Shown: positions 55,052-64,000, counted from the first letter of the stretch. The stretch is 64,000 nt of DNA from JACCXG01 sp963785755 (GCA_963785755.1 CAWAXG010000040.1:62001-126000); one strand, 5' to 3'. Numbers and translations are program-made. Notes: generated by a model from the sequence alone, not told the origin.

Positions 55052-56227
55052 TCAGGGTTGCTTCCTAAGCCATTGTAAGGGATCGACGGCGGTGCCGTCG
55101 ACGCGTAACTCAAAGTACAACGCTGGGTTGCCGTTGGGGCTCCTGCCGCTCGTCCCAACGGGCGTCCCCGCGTCCACGCGCGCCCCGCGGCTGGCCTCGA
55201 GGGAATCGAGGAAGCCATATAGGGAATACGCCCGATTTCCGTGATCGATGATGATCAGGTTGCCGTACCCCTCGAACTGGTCCGAAAAGGCGACGGTGCC
55301 TTCGTGGATGCTCCTGACCGGCTGACCTTCGGTGACCTCCATCTCCATGCCGTTGCGGTTGATCGCCGTTCCAAAGCGGCTGCTCGCCTGACGGCCGAAG
55401 CGTCGGATCACCTTGCCCCGCGCGGGCCAGGGCAGGTCTCCCTGGAATGGCAGCAGCGGCAGCGCGGCCGCGCCGCCGCGGCCGGCCTCGATCTGGCCGA
55501 TCGACGCCTGCAGCTTCTGCTGCGCGTTCTGGAGCTCGCTCATGAGCTGCGCATTGAGATCGCGCCGCTGGTCAATCGCCTCGACGAGCGTCGTGCGGGC
55601 GCTGACCGCCCTGTCGAGCGCCGTCCTCGCCTGGCTTGCCTCGGCTTTCAAGCCTTCGAGCTCCTTGGTTCGCGCGTGGAGTGTCTTGCGCTCGAGCGCG
55701 AGGGCGTCGAGCGTGGCGTAGTGCTCCGCGACGCGTGCGCGGTCGATCGCCGTCAGGGTCGAGGCGGTCCGGTAGGCGCGGGCCAGCGCCTGCAGGTCAT
55801 CCACGTTCAACAGCAGCCGCCAGTATCCCGCGCGTCCAAGCTTGTAGAGCTGCACGAGCCTCGCTTCGACGTCCGGCAATTGTGCGGCCGCCGTGCGCGC
55901 GAGCTCCGCCGCCCGCGCTTCCGCATCGTCCAGCTTCTTGCTGGTGGCGGCGAGGTCGCGCTCGATGCGGGCAAGATTCTCGATCGCGATCTGCCGATCG
56001 ACTTCGAGCTTGCGCAGGTCAGCGAGCAGCGTTCGTTCTTGCGCCGCGAGCGCGTCGGATTCACGCTGCAGTGCCCGCAGCCGATCCGCGGTCCGCTTCG
56101 CCGCCGCGTCCGCGCGCTCGCGCTCCGATGGGACGGGCGTTTGTGCTCCGAGAGCGGCGGTGAGCACCGCAATCGCCGCGATTCGCAGGACGACCCGCAG
56201 CCGGGCGCCGGACGCGAACGTTCTCAT
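55052..56227 (-). CDS. EnvC-like murein hydrolase activator (degenerate LytM/M23 domain)
   Basis: 391 residues: signal peptide, a long coiled coil (residues 30-250, RLRALQRESDALAAQERTLL), then a LytM domain (WPARGKVIRRFG, VRSIHEGTVAFSDQFEGYGN, IIIDHGNRAYSLYGFLDS, NPALYFELRVDGTAVDPLQW). The M23 zinc ligands are missing: HxxxD is replaced by NRNGMEM and HxH by ALYFEL. E. coli EnvC is degenerate in the same places and activates cell-wall amidases. The likely target is the AMIN amidase at 24208 (inference). No ftsEX genes are adjacent. Confidence 0.9.
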   Translation of the reverse strand: MRTFASGARLRVVLRIAAIAVLTAALGAQTPVPSERERADAAAKRTADRLRALQRESDALAAQERTLLADLRKLEVDRQIAIENLARIERDLAATSKKLDDAEARAAELARTAAAQLPDVEARLVQLYKLGRAGYWRLLLNVDDLQALARAYRTASTLTAIDRARVAEHYATLDALALERKTLHARTKELEGLKAEASQARTALDRAVSARTTLVEAIDQRRDLNAQLMSELQNAQQKLQASIGQIEAGRGGAAALPLLPFQGDLPWPARGKVIRRFGRQASSRFGTAINRNGMEMEVTEGQPVRSIHEGTVAFSDQFEGYGNLIIIDHGNRAYSLYGFLDSLEASRGARVDAGTPVGTSGRSPNGNPALYFELRVDGTAVDPLQWLRKQP

Positions 56228-56245
56228 CGCTTCCGTGTCGCCCGT

Positions 56246-58306
56246 TCAGAAGAGAGGCTTGCCATCGATATCCGCCGGAATCGACAGACCGAAATACTTG
56301 AGGACGGTTGGCGCGATGTCCAGGATCGACGGCGACGCCGACGACACCCGGCGGTTGGTAATCAGCACGCCCGCGGTGGTCGCAAAATCATACCCGCCGT
56401 GATCCGCGCTCCATTTCTTCATGTTCGGGTAGACGAGTCCCTCCGGCGATCCGCCCAGCGTCGTTTGCCATGAGACGCGGTAACCCTCGTGCATGCCGAC
56501 CTGGAGCTCGGATGCGTTGCTCAAAAAGGGCCCCGTATAGATGTCGTCCCGTTTGTAGACGGCGCGGATGATCGGTGAGCCGTCCTCCGGATCGGTCATG
56601 GTCAGCAGTTTCGCGCTGAGCTCGTCGGCCAGCTGTTTCGCTTCCGCACCCGGGCTGACGATGCCGCGTGACTCGCGGCCGCGGACGTTGAAGTAGATCT
56701 GCCCGATGCCCATCGCGTAGGCGCGTGTGCGGCTCCAGTCGACGTTCTCCCAGAACGTGCCGCCGCCGAACAAGTCGTCCAGCTTCTTTTCGGCCGGCCG
56801 CTCGCCCTGCAGGGTCATGTATCCGTTCTGCACGAGCCAGGTATTCAGATTCACGGCCTTGCGCCAGGAGTGAAAGCCATGATCGGAGACCACGAGGATA
56901 GGCGTGCCGGGATCCGCGCGCTGCATGACCTCGCCGATGAAGCCGTCGGCCCGCCGGTAGACGCGTTCAATCGAGTCGCCGAACTTGGCAGCAAGCGTCG
57001 GGTCGTGCATCGGGTGCTTCGGATCGATCAACCGCCACATCATGTGCTGGACCCGATCGGTTGATTCGATGACGCCGACGAGAACATCCCAGTCGCGCGC
57101 CGTGAGCCGGGTCAGAATCACCTGCGCCCGATCGTCGAACGCGCGGTAGAGATCGTCCATGAAGGTCCGTTCGTCCATCCGGCCTTCGTTCAGAGGCCAT
57201 GTCGCCTCTGCCCACCCCAGCGTTCGATAGGGACCTATCCGATCGAAGAGATCCTCGGCGAAGTCACTCGGGTACGAGATCGGGACGGGCGGATCGTCCG
57301 GCTTCCAGTTCACCGGCGACATGTAGAGCTGAAGTTCGCCGTCAGCCTTCATCAGCAGCAGCTGCGCCATGCCGTGCACCCGGACCAGGTAGTTGATTCG
57401 GAACTCGAGATCGATCCACTTGCTCCATTGGCCCTGCTCGAGCGCGATCGATTGCCCCGAGAGCTCGACGGTCGCCGTCTTCGAGGCCCGATTCCAGCGG
57501 ATCGTCATCGGGAGACGGACATCTTCGTGGCTTTGCAGCTCGGCGAGTCTGGTGCGATCGGCGTCGGAGAGCGATGGCCCCATCCGGCGAATTTTTTCAA
57601 TCTGTTGCCGCACGAGCGGGTTCGGTGGACCGATCAATTCGGTCCGGGCGACGTCGCTGTCGACGACCAGCCGCTTCAGGATCCCGCCCATCTCGGTATT
57701 GCCCTCTTCGTACCGGCTCAGATCCGTCGCGAAATAGTAGAAGGTCCCCATCGTGCCGCGAATATCCGGCAGCGGCAGTCCGGAGAGCAGCTCGCCGTTC
57801 TCCACCTCCTCGGGAGGAAAGGTCACCGGTACGGTCAGAATGCTGGTGCGGACGCCGGCGCGTCCCGCCGAAACCCAGAACGACGTGCCGCCCCGGGTCG
57901 AATGAATCTTCGGCTTGGCAATCGGGAAGTACCCGAGCAGGAACTTCGCTGGTTCGCGCCGCACCATGCCGAGATCGGGGAGGTAGGTGGTCGTGTCGCG
58001 GACCAGAAAATCGTAGATGTTGTGCTTGCCCGGATTGACCCCGGTCGCGAACGAGGCCCACGCGGTCGGCGATTCCGCCGAGTGCGTCGTCGACAGTGGA
58101 TAGAGGCCACCGTCGTTCATCAACCGTTTGATGTTGGGCAGCTTCCCGTCGTCCACCCAGCGCTGCACGAGATCGGGATCCATTCCATCGAACCCGAGCA
58201 CGATCATCTTCTGCCAGTTGGGATTTCGCGATTGGCGCTTCGAACACGCCAGCACCATGGCCGAGGCGATCGACAGCATCACGAGCAGAGCGACGGCGCG
58301 CTTCAT
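56246..58306 (-). CDS. Lipoprotein of the alkaline phosphatase / type I phosphodiesterase superfamily
   Basis: 686 residues. The N-terminus has a lipoprotein signal with lipobox VLAC. Two-metal site motifs are in order: VLGFDGMDPDLVQ, nucleophile Thr in ESPTAWASFATG, VGVIESTDRVQHMMW, LVVSDHGFHSW and SADHGGYDF, followed by APTVLKYFGLSIPADIDGKP. This is the PF01663 pattern (nucleotide pyrophosphatase/phosphodiesterase); family members with this long insert act on envelope phosphodiesters. The substrate is unknown. Confidence 0.88.
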   Translation of the reverse strand: MKRAVALLVMLSIASAMVLACSKRQSRNPNWQKMIVLGFDGMDPDLVQRWVDDGKLPNIKRLMNDGGLYPLSTTHSAESPTAWASFATGVNPGKHNIYDFLVRDTTTYLPDLGMVRREPAKFLLGYFPIAKPKIHSTRGGTSFWVSAGRAGVRTSILTVPVTFPPEEVENGELLSGLPLPDIRGTMGTFYYFATDLSRYEEGNTEMGGILKRLVVDSDVARTELIGPPNPLVRQQIEKIRRMGPSLSDADRTRLAELQSHEDVRLPMTIRWNRASKTATVELSGQSIALEQGQWSKWIDLEFRINYLVRVHGMAQLLLMKADGELQLYMSPVNWKPDDPPVPISYPSDFAEDLFDRIGPYRTLGWAEATWPLNEGRMDERTFMDDLYRAFDDRAQVILTRLTARDWDVLVGVIESTDRVQHMMWRLIDPKHPMHDPTLAAKFGDSIERVYRRADGFIGEVMQRADPGTPILVVSDHGFHSWRKAVNLNTWLVQNGYMTLQGERPAEKKLDDLFGGGTFWENVDWSRTRAYAMGIGQIYFNVRGRESRGIVSPGAEAKQLADELSAKLLTMTDPEDGSPIIRAVYKRDDIYTGPFLSNASELQVGMHEGYRVSWQTTLGGSPEGLVYPNMKKWSADHGGYDFATTAGVLITNRRVSSASPSILDIAPTVLKYFGLSIPADIDGKPLF

Positions 58307-58390
58307 GGTCCGGCTCGATTATTCCACATCAATCGCGGCGTGACCGCCCGGCGGGGCGGACCGGCGATGCCGGCGTGGTACGCTGAGTGG

Positions 58391-58825
58391 ATGCGCTTTC
58401 TGGGCGTCGATTACGGACGCAAGCGGATCGGTCTCGCACTGTCCGATGCGACCGGAATGCTGGCGCGCCCGTGGAAGACGATCGCCGCGCAAGGAGCGGC
58501 TGACGCGATCGCCCGAACGCTCGCCACGGAGATCGAGCTGCTCAGGTGCGAGCCGGACGGCATCGGCGCGGTCGTTGTCGGCTTCCCGCGTCGATTGTCC
58601 GGTGAGCCCAATGAGCAGACGCCGCTCGTCGAAGCGCTCGCCACGCGGCTGCGTTCGCTGCTGGCCGATGTGCCGGTCGTCCTTCAGGACGAGCGGTTAT
58701 CGAGCCGCGAAGCCGAGACGCTCCTGGCACGGCGCGAGAAGGACTGGAAGAAACGCAAACCCATGCTCGATGCCACGGCAGCGGCGGTGATCCTGCAGGA
58801 CTATCTGGATTCTCACTCGAGATGA
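58391..58825 (+). CDS. ruvX: Holliday junction resolvase-like protein YqgF/RuvX (pre-16S rRNA nuclease)
   Basis: 144 residues from ATG 58391. FLGVDYGRKRIGLALSDATG (first Asp), VVVGFPRRLSGEPNEQTPLV, VVLQDERLSSREAE (Asp-Glu) and LDATAAAVILQDYLD (last Asp) give the RNase H-fold catalytic residues. The family processes the 5' end of 16S rRNA. It overlaps mltG by four bases (ATGA), a common pairing. Confidence 0.95.
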   Translation: MRFLGVDYGRKRIGLALSDATGMLARPWKTIAAQGAADAIARTLATEIELLRCEPDGIGAVVVGFPRRLSGEPNEQTPLVEALATRLRSLLADVPVVLQDERLSSREAETLLARREKDWKKRKPMLDATAAAVILQDYLDSHSR

Positions 58826-59853
58826 AGCGTCTGATTTTCGCCGTCGTCGCCATCGTGCTGGCGCTCGTCGCCGCGGTCGCGGTGTGGCTGCTGCTCGGTG
58901 CCGAGCAGCCGTACAAGGGTTACGGAGCCGACGAGCAGTTCGTGGAGATACCGCCCGGGGCTGGGCCAGGCGCGATCGGCCGCCGGCTGACGGAGGCCGG
59001 CGTGGTGCGAGACGAGGCGAGCTTTCGCGTGGCGCTCTGGCGCAGCGGTCAGGCGCGGCGGCTGCAGGCGGGGGAGTACCGGTTCGAGCGACCGATGAGC
59101 GCCCGCGAAGTCATCAACAAGCTCGCCCGCGGCGAGGTGTTCACGCGCCCGGTCACGTTCCCTGAGGGATTGACCGTTCGCCAGATGTCACAGATCTACG
59201 AACGTGACGGCGCGGGCCGGGCCGCCGACTTCCTGCGGGCGGCGCAGAACGTCGAGCTGATACGCAACATCGATCCGGGCGCACGCGATCTCGAAGGTTA
59301 CCTGTTTCCGAACACCTACTCGCTGCCGCGGAAGGCGTCCGCCGCGGATCTCGTCGAGCGGATGGTGACGGCGTTTCGCGACGTGCTGACGCCGGAGCTC
59401 GTCGAGCGCGCGACGGCTCGCGGCTTGTCGGTGCGGGAGCTGGTGACGCTCGCTTCACTGGTCGAGAAGGAGACGGCCAAGCCCGAAGAGCGTCCAGTCG
59501 TTGCGGCGGTGTACGCCAACCGGCTGAAGATCGGGATGGGGATGCAGTGCGATCCGACGGTCATCTATGCGCTCGAACGGGCCGGCCGCTATACCGGGAA
59601 CCTGACGCGCGAAGATCTGAAGTTCGACTCGCCCTACAACACCTATCGGTATGCCGGATTGCCGCCTGGACCGATCGCCTCTCCCGGGCGGGCGTCGCTG
59701 GAAGCGGCCGCGAATCCGTCCGATGTGCCGTACATCTACTTCGTGAGCCGCAACGATGGCTCCCACGTGTTCTCGACGACGCTCGAAGAGCACAACCGCA
59801 ACGTCTTCGAATACCAGATCAAGCCGTCCCGCAGCTCCAGCGGAACGCGGTGA
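58822..59853 (+). CDS. mltG: Endolytic transglycosylase MltG
   Basis: 343 residues: an N-terminal membrane helix (LIFAVVAIVLALVAAVAVWL), a LysM-like region (FVEIPPGAGPGAIGRRLTEA), then the YceG domain with DLEGYLFPNTYSLPR, ELVTLASLVEKETAKPEERP (catalytic Glu in VEKET), MGMQCDPTVIYAL and SPYNTYRYAGLPPGPIASPG. It cuts nascent peptidoglycan strands near the membrane and sets glycan length. Confidence 0.97.
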   Translation: MKRLIFAVVAIVLALVAAVAVWLLLGAEQPYKGYGADEQFVEIPPGAGPGAIGRRLTEAGVVRDEASFRVALWRSGQARRLQAGEYRFERPMSAREVINKLARGEVFTRPVTFPEGLTVRQMSQIYERDGAGRAADFLRAAQNVELIRNIDPGARDLEGYLFPNTYSLPRKASAADLVERMVTAFRDVLTPELVERATARGLSVRELVTLASLVEKETAKPEERPVVAAVYANRLKIGMGMQCDPTVIYALERAGRYTGNLTREDLKFDSPYNTYRYAGLPPGPIASPGRASLEAAANPSDVPYIYFVSRNDGSHVFSTTLEEHNRNVFEYQIKPSRSSSGTR

Positions 59854-59864
59854 GCGGATCGCCG

Positions 59865-60746
59865 TCACCGCTCGCCCCATTTGAGCTTCTGCCGCAGCAC
59901 GTCGAAGTAGCTGCGGCTCGCGGATCGCACCAGCCGCAACGGCCGCGGGGCGCGCCTGATCGCGATGATGTCGCCGCTCTGCAGCGCGTGGCCAGACTGG
60001 CCGTCGAAGGTCACGAAGACTTCCTCATTACCGTTCATATCGGGGTCGACGGAAATCTCCGACGTGCCGTCCACGACCAGAGGACGGTTGGTCAGCATGT
60101 GCGGCGCAATCGGCGTCAGAAGGATGGCGTCGACGACGGGATGCACGATCGGTCCGCCAGCCGCCAGGTTGTAGGCAGTCGATCCCGTCGGTGTCGCGAC
60201 GATCAAGCCATCGGCGCGCACCGTCATTACCGCCTGGCCGCCAACCGATACCGACAGCTCGATGATCCGCGAGAGCGCCGCCTTGGTGATGACTACGTCG
60301 TTGAGGACGAGCTCTTCGGCGAAGACCTTGCCATCACGCAGAGTCCGGGCATGGAGCATCATCCGGTCTTCGATCGGCGCCTTGCCCGTCAGGACCGCTT
60401 CGAGCGACGGGTAGAGGTCGTCGAGAGTGATCTCGGTCAGGAATCCGAGGCTGCCGAAATTGACGCCGGCAATCGGCACATCGACGGCGGCCCGCGCAAT
60501 CCGGCGGGCCATCCCGATGAGGGTGCCGTCACCGCCGAGCAGGACGATGAGGTCGCAGACCTTCGGCAGCTCCTCCTTGGTGGCCGTCGCCGCCTTGGGG
60601 GGCGCACCGGCGAGAAGCGCCGTCTGAGTTTCGAAGACCACGTGGACGCGGCGGGTCTCCAGCCACGCGGCGAGCTCGTTGAGCACGGCCGCGGTGGCTT
60701 CGACACGCTGCTTGGCGACGAGTCCGACGCGTGAAATGTCAGGCAT
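59865..60746 (-). CDS. nadK: NAD kinase
   Basis: 293 residues from ATG 60746. LIVLLGGDGTLIGMAR carries the GGDGT motif; NFGSLGFLTEI, LNDVVITK, DGLIVATPTGSTAYNLAAGG and the C-terminal DGQSGHALQSGDIIAI complete the family. It makes NADP from NAD and ATP. The start overlaps the tlyA stop by one base (TGATG). Confidence 0.96.
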   Translation of the reverse strand: MPDISRVGLVAKQRVEATAAVLNELAAWLETRRVHVVFETQTALLAGAPPKAATATKEELPKVCDLIVLLGGDGTLIGMARRIARAAVDVPIAGVNFGSLGFLTEITLDDLYPSLEAVLTGKAPIEDRMMLHARTLRDGKVFAEELVLNDVVITKAALSRIIELSVSVGGQAVMTVRADGLIVATPTGSTAYNLAAGGPIVHPVVDAILLTPIAPHMLTNRPLVVDGTSEISVDPDMNGNEEVFVTFDGQSGHALQSGDIIAIRRAPRPLRLVRSASRSYFDVLRQKLKWGER

Positions 60747-61504
60747 CAGGCCGGGCGAAGATGCAGCAGGAACTCGCGGTTGCCTTCCATCCCGGTGATG
60801 GGGGACTCGACGAGCGCCGTGCGCGACAATCCTATGCGATCGGCGGCCGCCGTCACCTCCTCGATCACACGCATCTGGACGGCGGGGTCCTGGACGATGC
60901 CCCCCTTGCCGACGTCGTCGCGGCCCGCCTCGAACTGCGGCTTGACGAGGGCGACGACGTGAGCGTCCGGCGCGAGCAGGGGAGGAATCGGAGGAAGAAC
61001 CTGCCGGAGCGAGATGAAGGACACGTCGAGGGTGACGATGTCGAAGCGTCTGGCGTCCTCCGGCAGCTGATCGGGCGTGAGCGTTCGTGCGTTGATCCGC
61101 TCGAGCACGACTACGCGAGGATCGGATCGCAGTTTCCAATCGAGCTGGCCGTGGCCGACGTCGAGCGCCACCACGCGCCGCGCGCCCCGCTGCAGCAGCG
61201 CGTCGGTGAAGCCGCCGGTGGACGCGCCGATGTCGAGCGCCACCAGGCCTTCAACGGAGATACGGAAGACGTCGAGCGCGTGCGCCAGCTTGATGCCGCC
61301 TCGCCCGACGTACGGATGATCAGGCTTGTCGATGGTGACCTCGGCCCCGGTTGCGACCGGAGCCCCGGCCTTGGTCACATGGTGTCCATCGACGCGTACG
61401 AGCCCGGCGAGGATCAGCGCCCGCGCGCGCTCGCGTGAGGCGGCCAGGCCTCGTTCCACCAGCGTGGCGTCGAGCCGCGATCCCTTGGCCAATCCCTTCT
61501 TCAA
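60746..61504 (-). CDS. tlyA: TlyA-family rRNA 2'-O-methyltransferase
   Basis: 252 residues from a TTG. An N-terminal S4 domain (RLDATLVERGLAASRERARA, VRVDGHHVTKAGAPV) precedes an FtsJ-like fold (YVGRGGIKLAHALDVF, ALDIGASTGGFTDALLQRGA, DIVTLDVSFISLRQVLP, VKPQFEAGRDDVGKGG) containing the K-D-K-E pattern. In mycobacteria TlyA methylates 16S and 23S rRNA. It lies in the nadK-tlyA-ispA-xseB-xseA cluster. Confidence 0.93.
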   Translation of the reverse strand: MKKGLAKGSRLDATLVERGLAASRERARALILAGLVRVDGHHVTKAGAPVATGAEVTIDKPDHPYVGRGGIKLAHALDVFRISVEGLVALDIGASTGGFTDALLQRGARRVVALDVGHGQLDWKLRSDPRVVVLERINARTLTPDQLPEDARRFDIVTLDVSFISLRQVLPPIPPLLAPDAHVVALVKPQFEAGRDDVGKGGIVQDPAVQMRVIEEVTAAADRIGLSRTALVESPITGMEGNREFLLHLRPA

Positions 61505-61517
61505 TCCTTGTCAGTGT

Positions 61518-62468
61518 TCAATGCGTGCGCGCGACCACCCATCGCGCGATCGCCGGCAGCTGCCCGTCGAGACACACGTCTTCGAGGGCGGTGATGGCCT
61601 GTTCGACGCACCGGTCAGCCCGCCGGCGCGATTCTGCGATTCCGTACAGTGCTGGATACGTCGGCTTGCCCGCGGCGGCGTCCTTGCCGGCCGTCTTTCC
61701 GAGCACCGCCGAGGCGCCTTCGACGTCGAGGATGTCGTCGACGATCTGAAACGCCAGGCCGATGTGGGTCCCGAATCGTTCAATTGCTGACACGAGGTCC
61801 GCGGGGGCGCCGAGAAGGATCCCGCCGGCCACGGCGCTGGCGCGCAGCAGCGCGCCGGTCTTGCGGGCATGCATTTCTCTCAGACCGTCTTCGTCCAGAG
61901 GCGCCGCGCCTGGTTCAGCGGCCTTGAGGTCGAGTGCCTGACCGCCGACCATCCCGATCGCGCCCGCAGCTTCGGCAATCAGCTCGATCGCGGCGAGCTT
62001 CCGGATCGCGAGATCCGCATCATCCCGGCCGTGCGGCATGGTTCGAGGCTCGCGCGCGAGCAGGACGAACGCCTCCGTCAGCAGCGCGTCACCCGACAGA
62101 ATTGCCGTGCCTTCGCCATAAACGACGTGCGCGGTCGGACGTCCTCGCCGCAGCGTGTCGTTGTCCATCGCGGGGAGATCGTCGTGGACCAGCGAATAGG
62201 TGTGAATCAGTTCGATCGCGCAGGCGGCGGGCAAGGCCAGGTGAAGCGCTGCCGACTCCGGCAGGTTCAGGCGGAGTGCGACGGCTTCGGCGGACGCGAG
62301 CACCAGCATCGGGCGCAGCCGCTTGCCTCCGGCAAACACGCTGTACCGCATCGCCTCGGCGATGACGACCGGAGAGCGCGCCGCCACCGGGAGAAACCGA
62401 TCGAGTGCTGCATCGACGACGTCACGCCGGGATGCGAGCCAGCCATCGAGCGACACGACCCGCGTCAC
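61518..62468 (-). CDS. ispA: Farnesyl/geranylgeranyl diphosphate synthase (polyprenyl synthetase)
   Basis: 316 residues: AGGKRLRPMLVLASAEA, SLVHDDLPAMDNDTLRRG (first Asp-rich motif DDLPAMD), MVGGQALDL, HARKTGALLRAS and FQIVDDILDVEG (second Asp-rich motif). The medium-chain product is likely farnesyl or geranylgeranyl diphosphate; the two are not separable by eye. The start overlaps the xseB stop by four bases, an order seen in many bacteria (xseB-ispA). Confidence 0.94.
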   Translation of the reverse strand: MTRVVSLDGWLASRRDVVDAALDRFLPVAARSPVVIAEAMRYSVFAGGKRLRPMLVLASAEAVALRLNLPESAALHLALPAACAIELIHTYSLVHDDLPAMDNDTLRRGRPTAHVVYGEGTAILSGDALLTEAFVLLAREPRTMPHGRDDADLAIRKLAAIELIAEAAGAIGMVGGQALDLKAAEPGAAPLDEDGLREMHARKTGALLRASAVAGGILLGAPADLVSAIERFGTHIGLAFQIVDDILDVEGASAVLGKTAGKDAAAGKPTYPALYGIAESRRRADRCVEQAITALEDVCLDGQLPAIARWVVARTH

Positions 62469-62722
62469 CGTGTCTTGCCGCCCTCATCGGACGGCGTCAG
62501 TCCCATCGCCGCGTGCGCCGGTCGAAGCTCGCCGCGTTCGTTGAGGATCTCGAGCCGGCGTTCGGCCTCTTCCAGCTTCGAGTGGCAGAAGCGTGAGAGC
62601 TGGACGCCGCGCTCGTACAGCTCGAGCGCTTTCTCGAGCGTCAGATCGCCTTCTTCCATCTTCTTGACGATCGCCTCGAGCTCCGCGCTCGCGGACTCGA
62701 AGTCCTTAATGGTCGGATCCAT
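62465..62722 (-). CDS. xseB: Exodeoxyribonuclease VII small subunit
   Basis: 85 residues from ATG 62722. DFESASAELEAIVKKMEEGD, LTLEKALELYERGVQLSRFC and LEEAERRLEIL are the XseB pattern. The subunit binds XseA in a coiled-coil arm. Its start lies 17 bp inside the end of xseA. Confidence 0.96.
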   Translation of the reverse strand: MDPTIKDFESASAELEAIVKKMEEGDLTLEKALELYERGVQLSRFCHSKLEEAERRLEILNERGELRPAHAAMGLTPSDEGGKTR

Positions 62723-64000
62723 GATGGCTGCGCACCTCGCAATCGAGCTCGCCTTCGTGAAGGGTAACGCGAACCCGGTCGCCCGGAGATACCTGGGACG
62801 CTTTGCGAATGATCGCCGACCGGTCGCCGTTCCAGGCGACGGCGTAGCCGCGCGCGAGAACCGCCAGCGGACTGAGGGCATCCAGACGCGCGGCCGCGGC
62901 GCCGAGCTTCGCGTGAAGGCCATCGCGCGTCCGCCTGGTGGCGGCGATCAGCCGGCCCTCTGCCGCGACCAGCCGTCCGCGAATCGCGGCGAGATTGCGG
63001 CGCACATCCCTGGCGTCGAGGCGCGCACGCAGGGACTGCTGCTCGCGCCTACGGCGAGCGATCAGGGTCGTCGCCGACCGGCGCAGTTCGTGCGACAGCT
63101 CGGCGATGTGGCGGCCCTGCATCGCGACCCGTACGTTCCAGCCGGCGAGCCCGCGACGGCTGGTGAGCTGCTGGATCGCCGCGCGCCGCCGGTGCAGGTC
63201 CGCGCGCATCGCGGCGTGCAGCCGTTGAGTCGTGCGATCGATGCGCGCCGAGAACTCCTCCTTCGCGGCGACGACCATCTCCGCCGCCGCCGAGGGCGTG
63301 GGCGCTCGAAGATCGGCCACGAAGTCGGCAATCGTCACGTCGATTTCATGTCCGACCGCCGAAATCACCGGCACGGGACACGCGGCGATCGTGCGCGCGA
63401 GCGCCTCCTCGTTGAACGCCCACAGATCCTCGATCGACCCGCCGCCCCGGCCCGCGATGATCACGTCGACGCCCGGCACTCTGGCGACCGCCTTCAGCGC
63501 TTTGCCGATCTCGTCGGCCGCACCGTCACCCTGAACGCGGCACGGCCGGATGACGAGATGCACGTTCGGGTGCCGCCGTGCCAGGACCTTGATGATGTCC
63601 TTCAGCGCCGCCCCGTCGAGCGACGTGACGATGCCGATCTTGCGCGGGAGCGCCGGGATCGGGCGTTTGCGTGCCGGATCGAACAGGCCTTCAGCGTGCA
63701 GCTTCCGCTTGAGCTGATCGAACGCGAGCTGGAGTGCGCCCCGGCCGTGCGGCTCGAGGTGCTCGCAGACGAGCTGATATTCCCCCTTGGGCTCGTAGAC
63801 GCTCAATGTGCCGCGAGCGACCACGTGCAGCCCGTCCTCGAGCTTGAACTTCAGATAGCGATACGCGGACCGGAACATCACCGCCTTCATCTGCGCCGTC
63901 GCGTCCTTCAGCGTGAAGTAGACGTGTCCCGTGTTCCACACGCGGCAGTTCGAGATCTCCCCTTCAACCCACAACTCTCCAAAGCCGGATTCGAGCGTCT
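62706..64000 (-). CDS. xseA: Exodeoxyribonuclease VII large subunit, N-terminus cut by the window
   Basis: About 431 codons are inside the window and the frame runs open to base 64000. The visible N-terminus (TLESGFGELWVEGEISNCRV) is the OB-fold; then FTLKDATAQMKAVMFRSAYR, VTSLDGAALKDIIKVLARRH, VDVIIAGRGGGSIEDLWAFN, PVISAVGHEIDVTIADFVAD and RAPTPSAAAEMVV, with a long coiled coil and a final RGYAVAWN region. It degrades single-stranded DNA with XseB. Only some 10-20 residues should be missing. Confidence 0.96.
   Translation of the reverse strand, partial: TLESGFGELWVEGEISNCRVWNTGHVYFTLKDATAQMKAVMFRSAYRYLKFKLEDGLHVVARGTLSVYEPKGEYQLVCEHLEPHGRGALQLAFDQLKRKLHAEGLFDPARKRPIPALPRKIGIVTSLDGAALKDIIKVLARRHPNVHLVIRPCRVQGDGAADEIGKALKAVARVPGVDVIIAGRGGGSIEDLWAFNEEALARTIAACPVPVISAVGHEIDVTIADFVADLRAPTPSAAAEMVVAAKEEFSARIDRTTQRLHAAMRADLHRRRAAIQQLTSRRGLAGWNVRVAMQGRHIAELSHELRRSATTLIARRRREQQSLRARLDARDVRRNLAAIRGRLVAAEGRLIAATRRTRDGLHAKLGAAAARLDALSPLAVLARGYAVAWNGDRSAIIRKASQVSPGDRVRVTLHEGELDCEVRSHHGSDH

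Overview
The window is GC-rich and reads as a chromosomal segment of a Gram-negative-type Acidobacteriota, most likely a Vicinamibacteria relative. This is inference from gene content: a PadR regulator beside an ADOP-type MacB/FtsX permease, an ECF42-type sigma factor with its DGPF partner, C-terminal-aromatic outer-membrane barrels, lipoproteins, and no sign of sporulation apart from a GerMN domain protein. No phage, plasmid, transposase or CRISPR array is visible.

Layout. Bases 1-3736 hold a divergent pair for plant or glycoside carbon: a CE15-type glucuronoyl esterase (cut by the left edge) and a large secreted quinoprotein that joins a PQQ propeller, a c-type heme and a 3-keto-glycoside hydrolase (DUF1080) domain in one frameshifted chain. 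Bases 3783-22168 are accessory: small membrane and secreted proteins, the DGPF/ECF42 pair, a PGAP1-like hydrolase, a bacilliredoxin, a sugar isomerase-like TIM barrel, cstA, a metalloprotease-propeller-barrel fusion, PadR plus ADOP permease, DinB and an esterase. Several spacers here carry short-word tandem or inverted repeats.

Bases 22282-25765 form a tightly overlapped minus-strand operon (amidase, GerMN protein, rph, rdgB). After two SDR dehydrogenases come a degenerate GIY-YIG protein and the tmRNA gene ssrA, flanked downstream by palindromic repeats. Bases 28954-42818 hold a coiled-coil GAF-like protein coupled to a Slt-type lytic transglycosylase, two divergent polytopic proteins resembling GT-C transferases, a heterodimeric ABC exporter (second half frameshifted), a 3D-domain protein and a DUF2062 protein.

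Bases 42824-53190 are a minus-strand housekeeping block: tRNA-Val(GAC), thrS, infC (probably started by ATC), rpmI, rplT, pheS, pheT (short, without the usual tRNA-binding OB domain), a ZapB-like coiled coil, zapA, 6S RNA, rny, thiL. Bases 53347-64000 carry HU, an S41-like protein lacking its catalytic dyad, an EnvC-like LytM factor lacking zinc ligands, a lipoprotein of the alkaline phosphatase superfamily, ruvX-mltG on the plus strand, and nadK-tlyA-ispA-xseB-xseA (cut by the right edge) on the minus strand.

Points that stand out are the PQQ/heme/3-keto-hydrolase fusion; two frameshifts in unrelated genes at the same decamer CAGGTACTCG; repeats that begin exactly at the CCA end of both tmRNA and tRNA-Val; and a clearly recognisable 6S RNA. 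There are four apparent frameshifts in three otherwise well-conserved genes, so sequencing or assembly error has to be considered before any are called pseudogenes.
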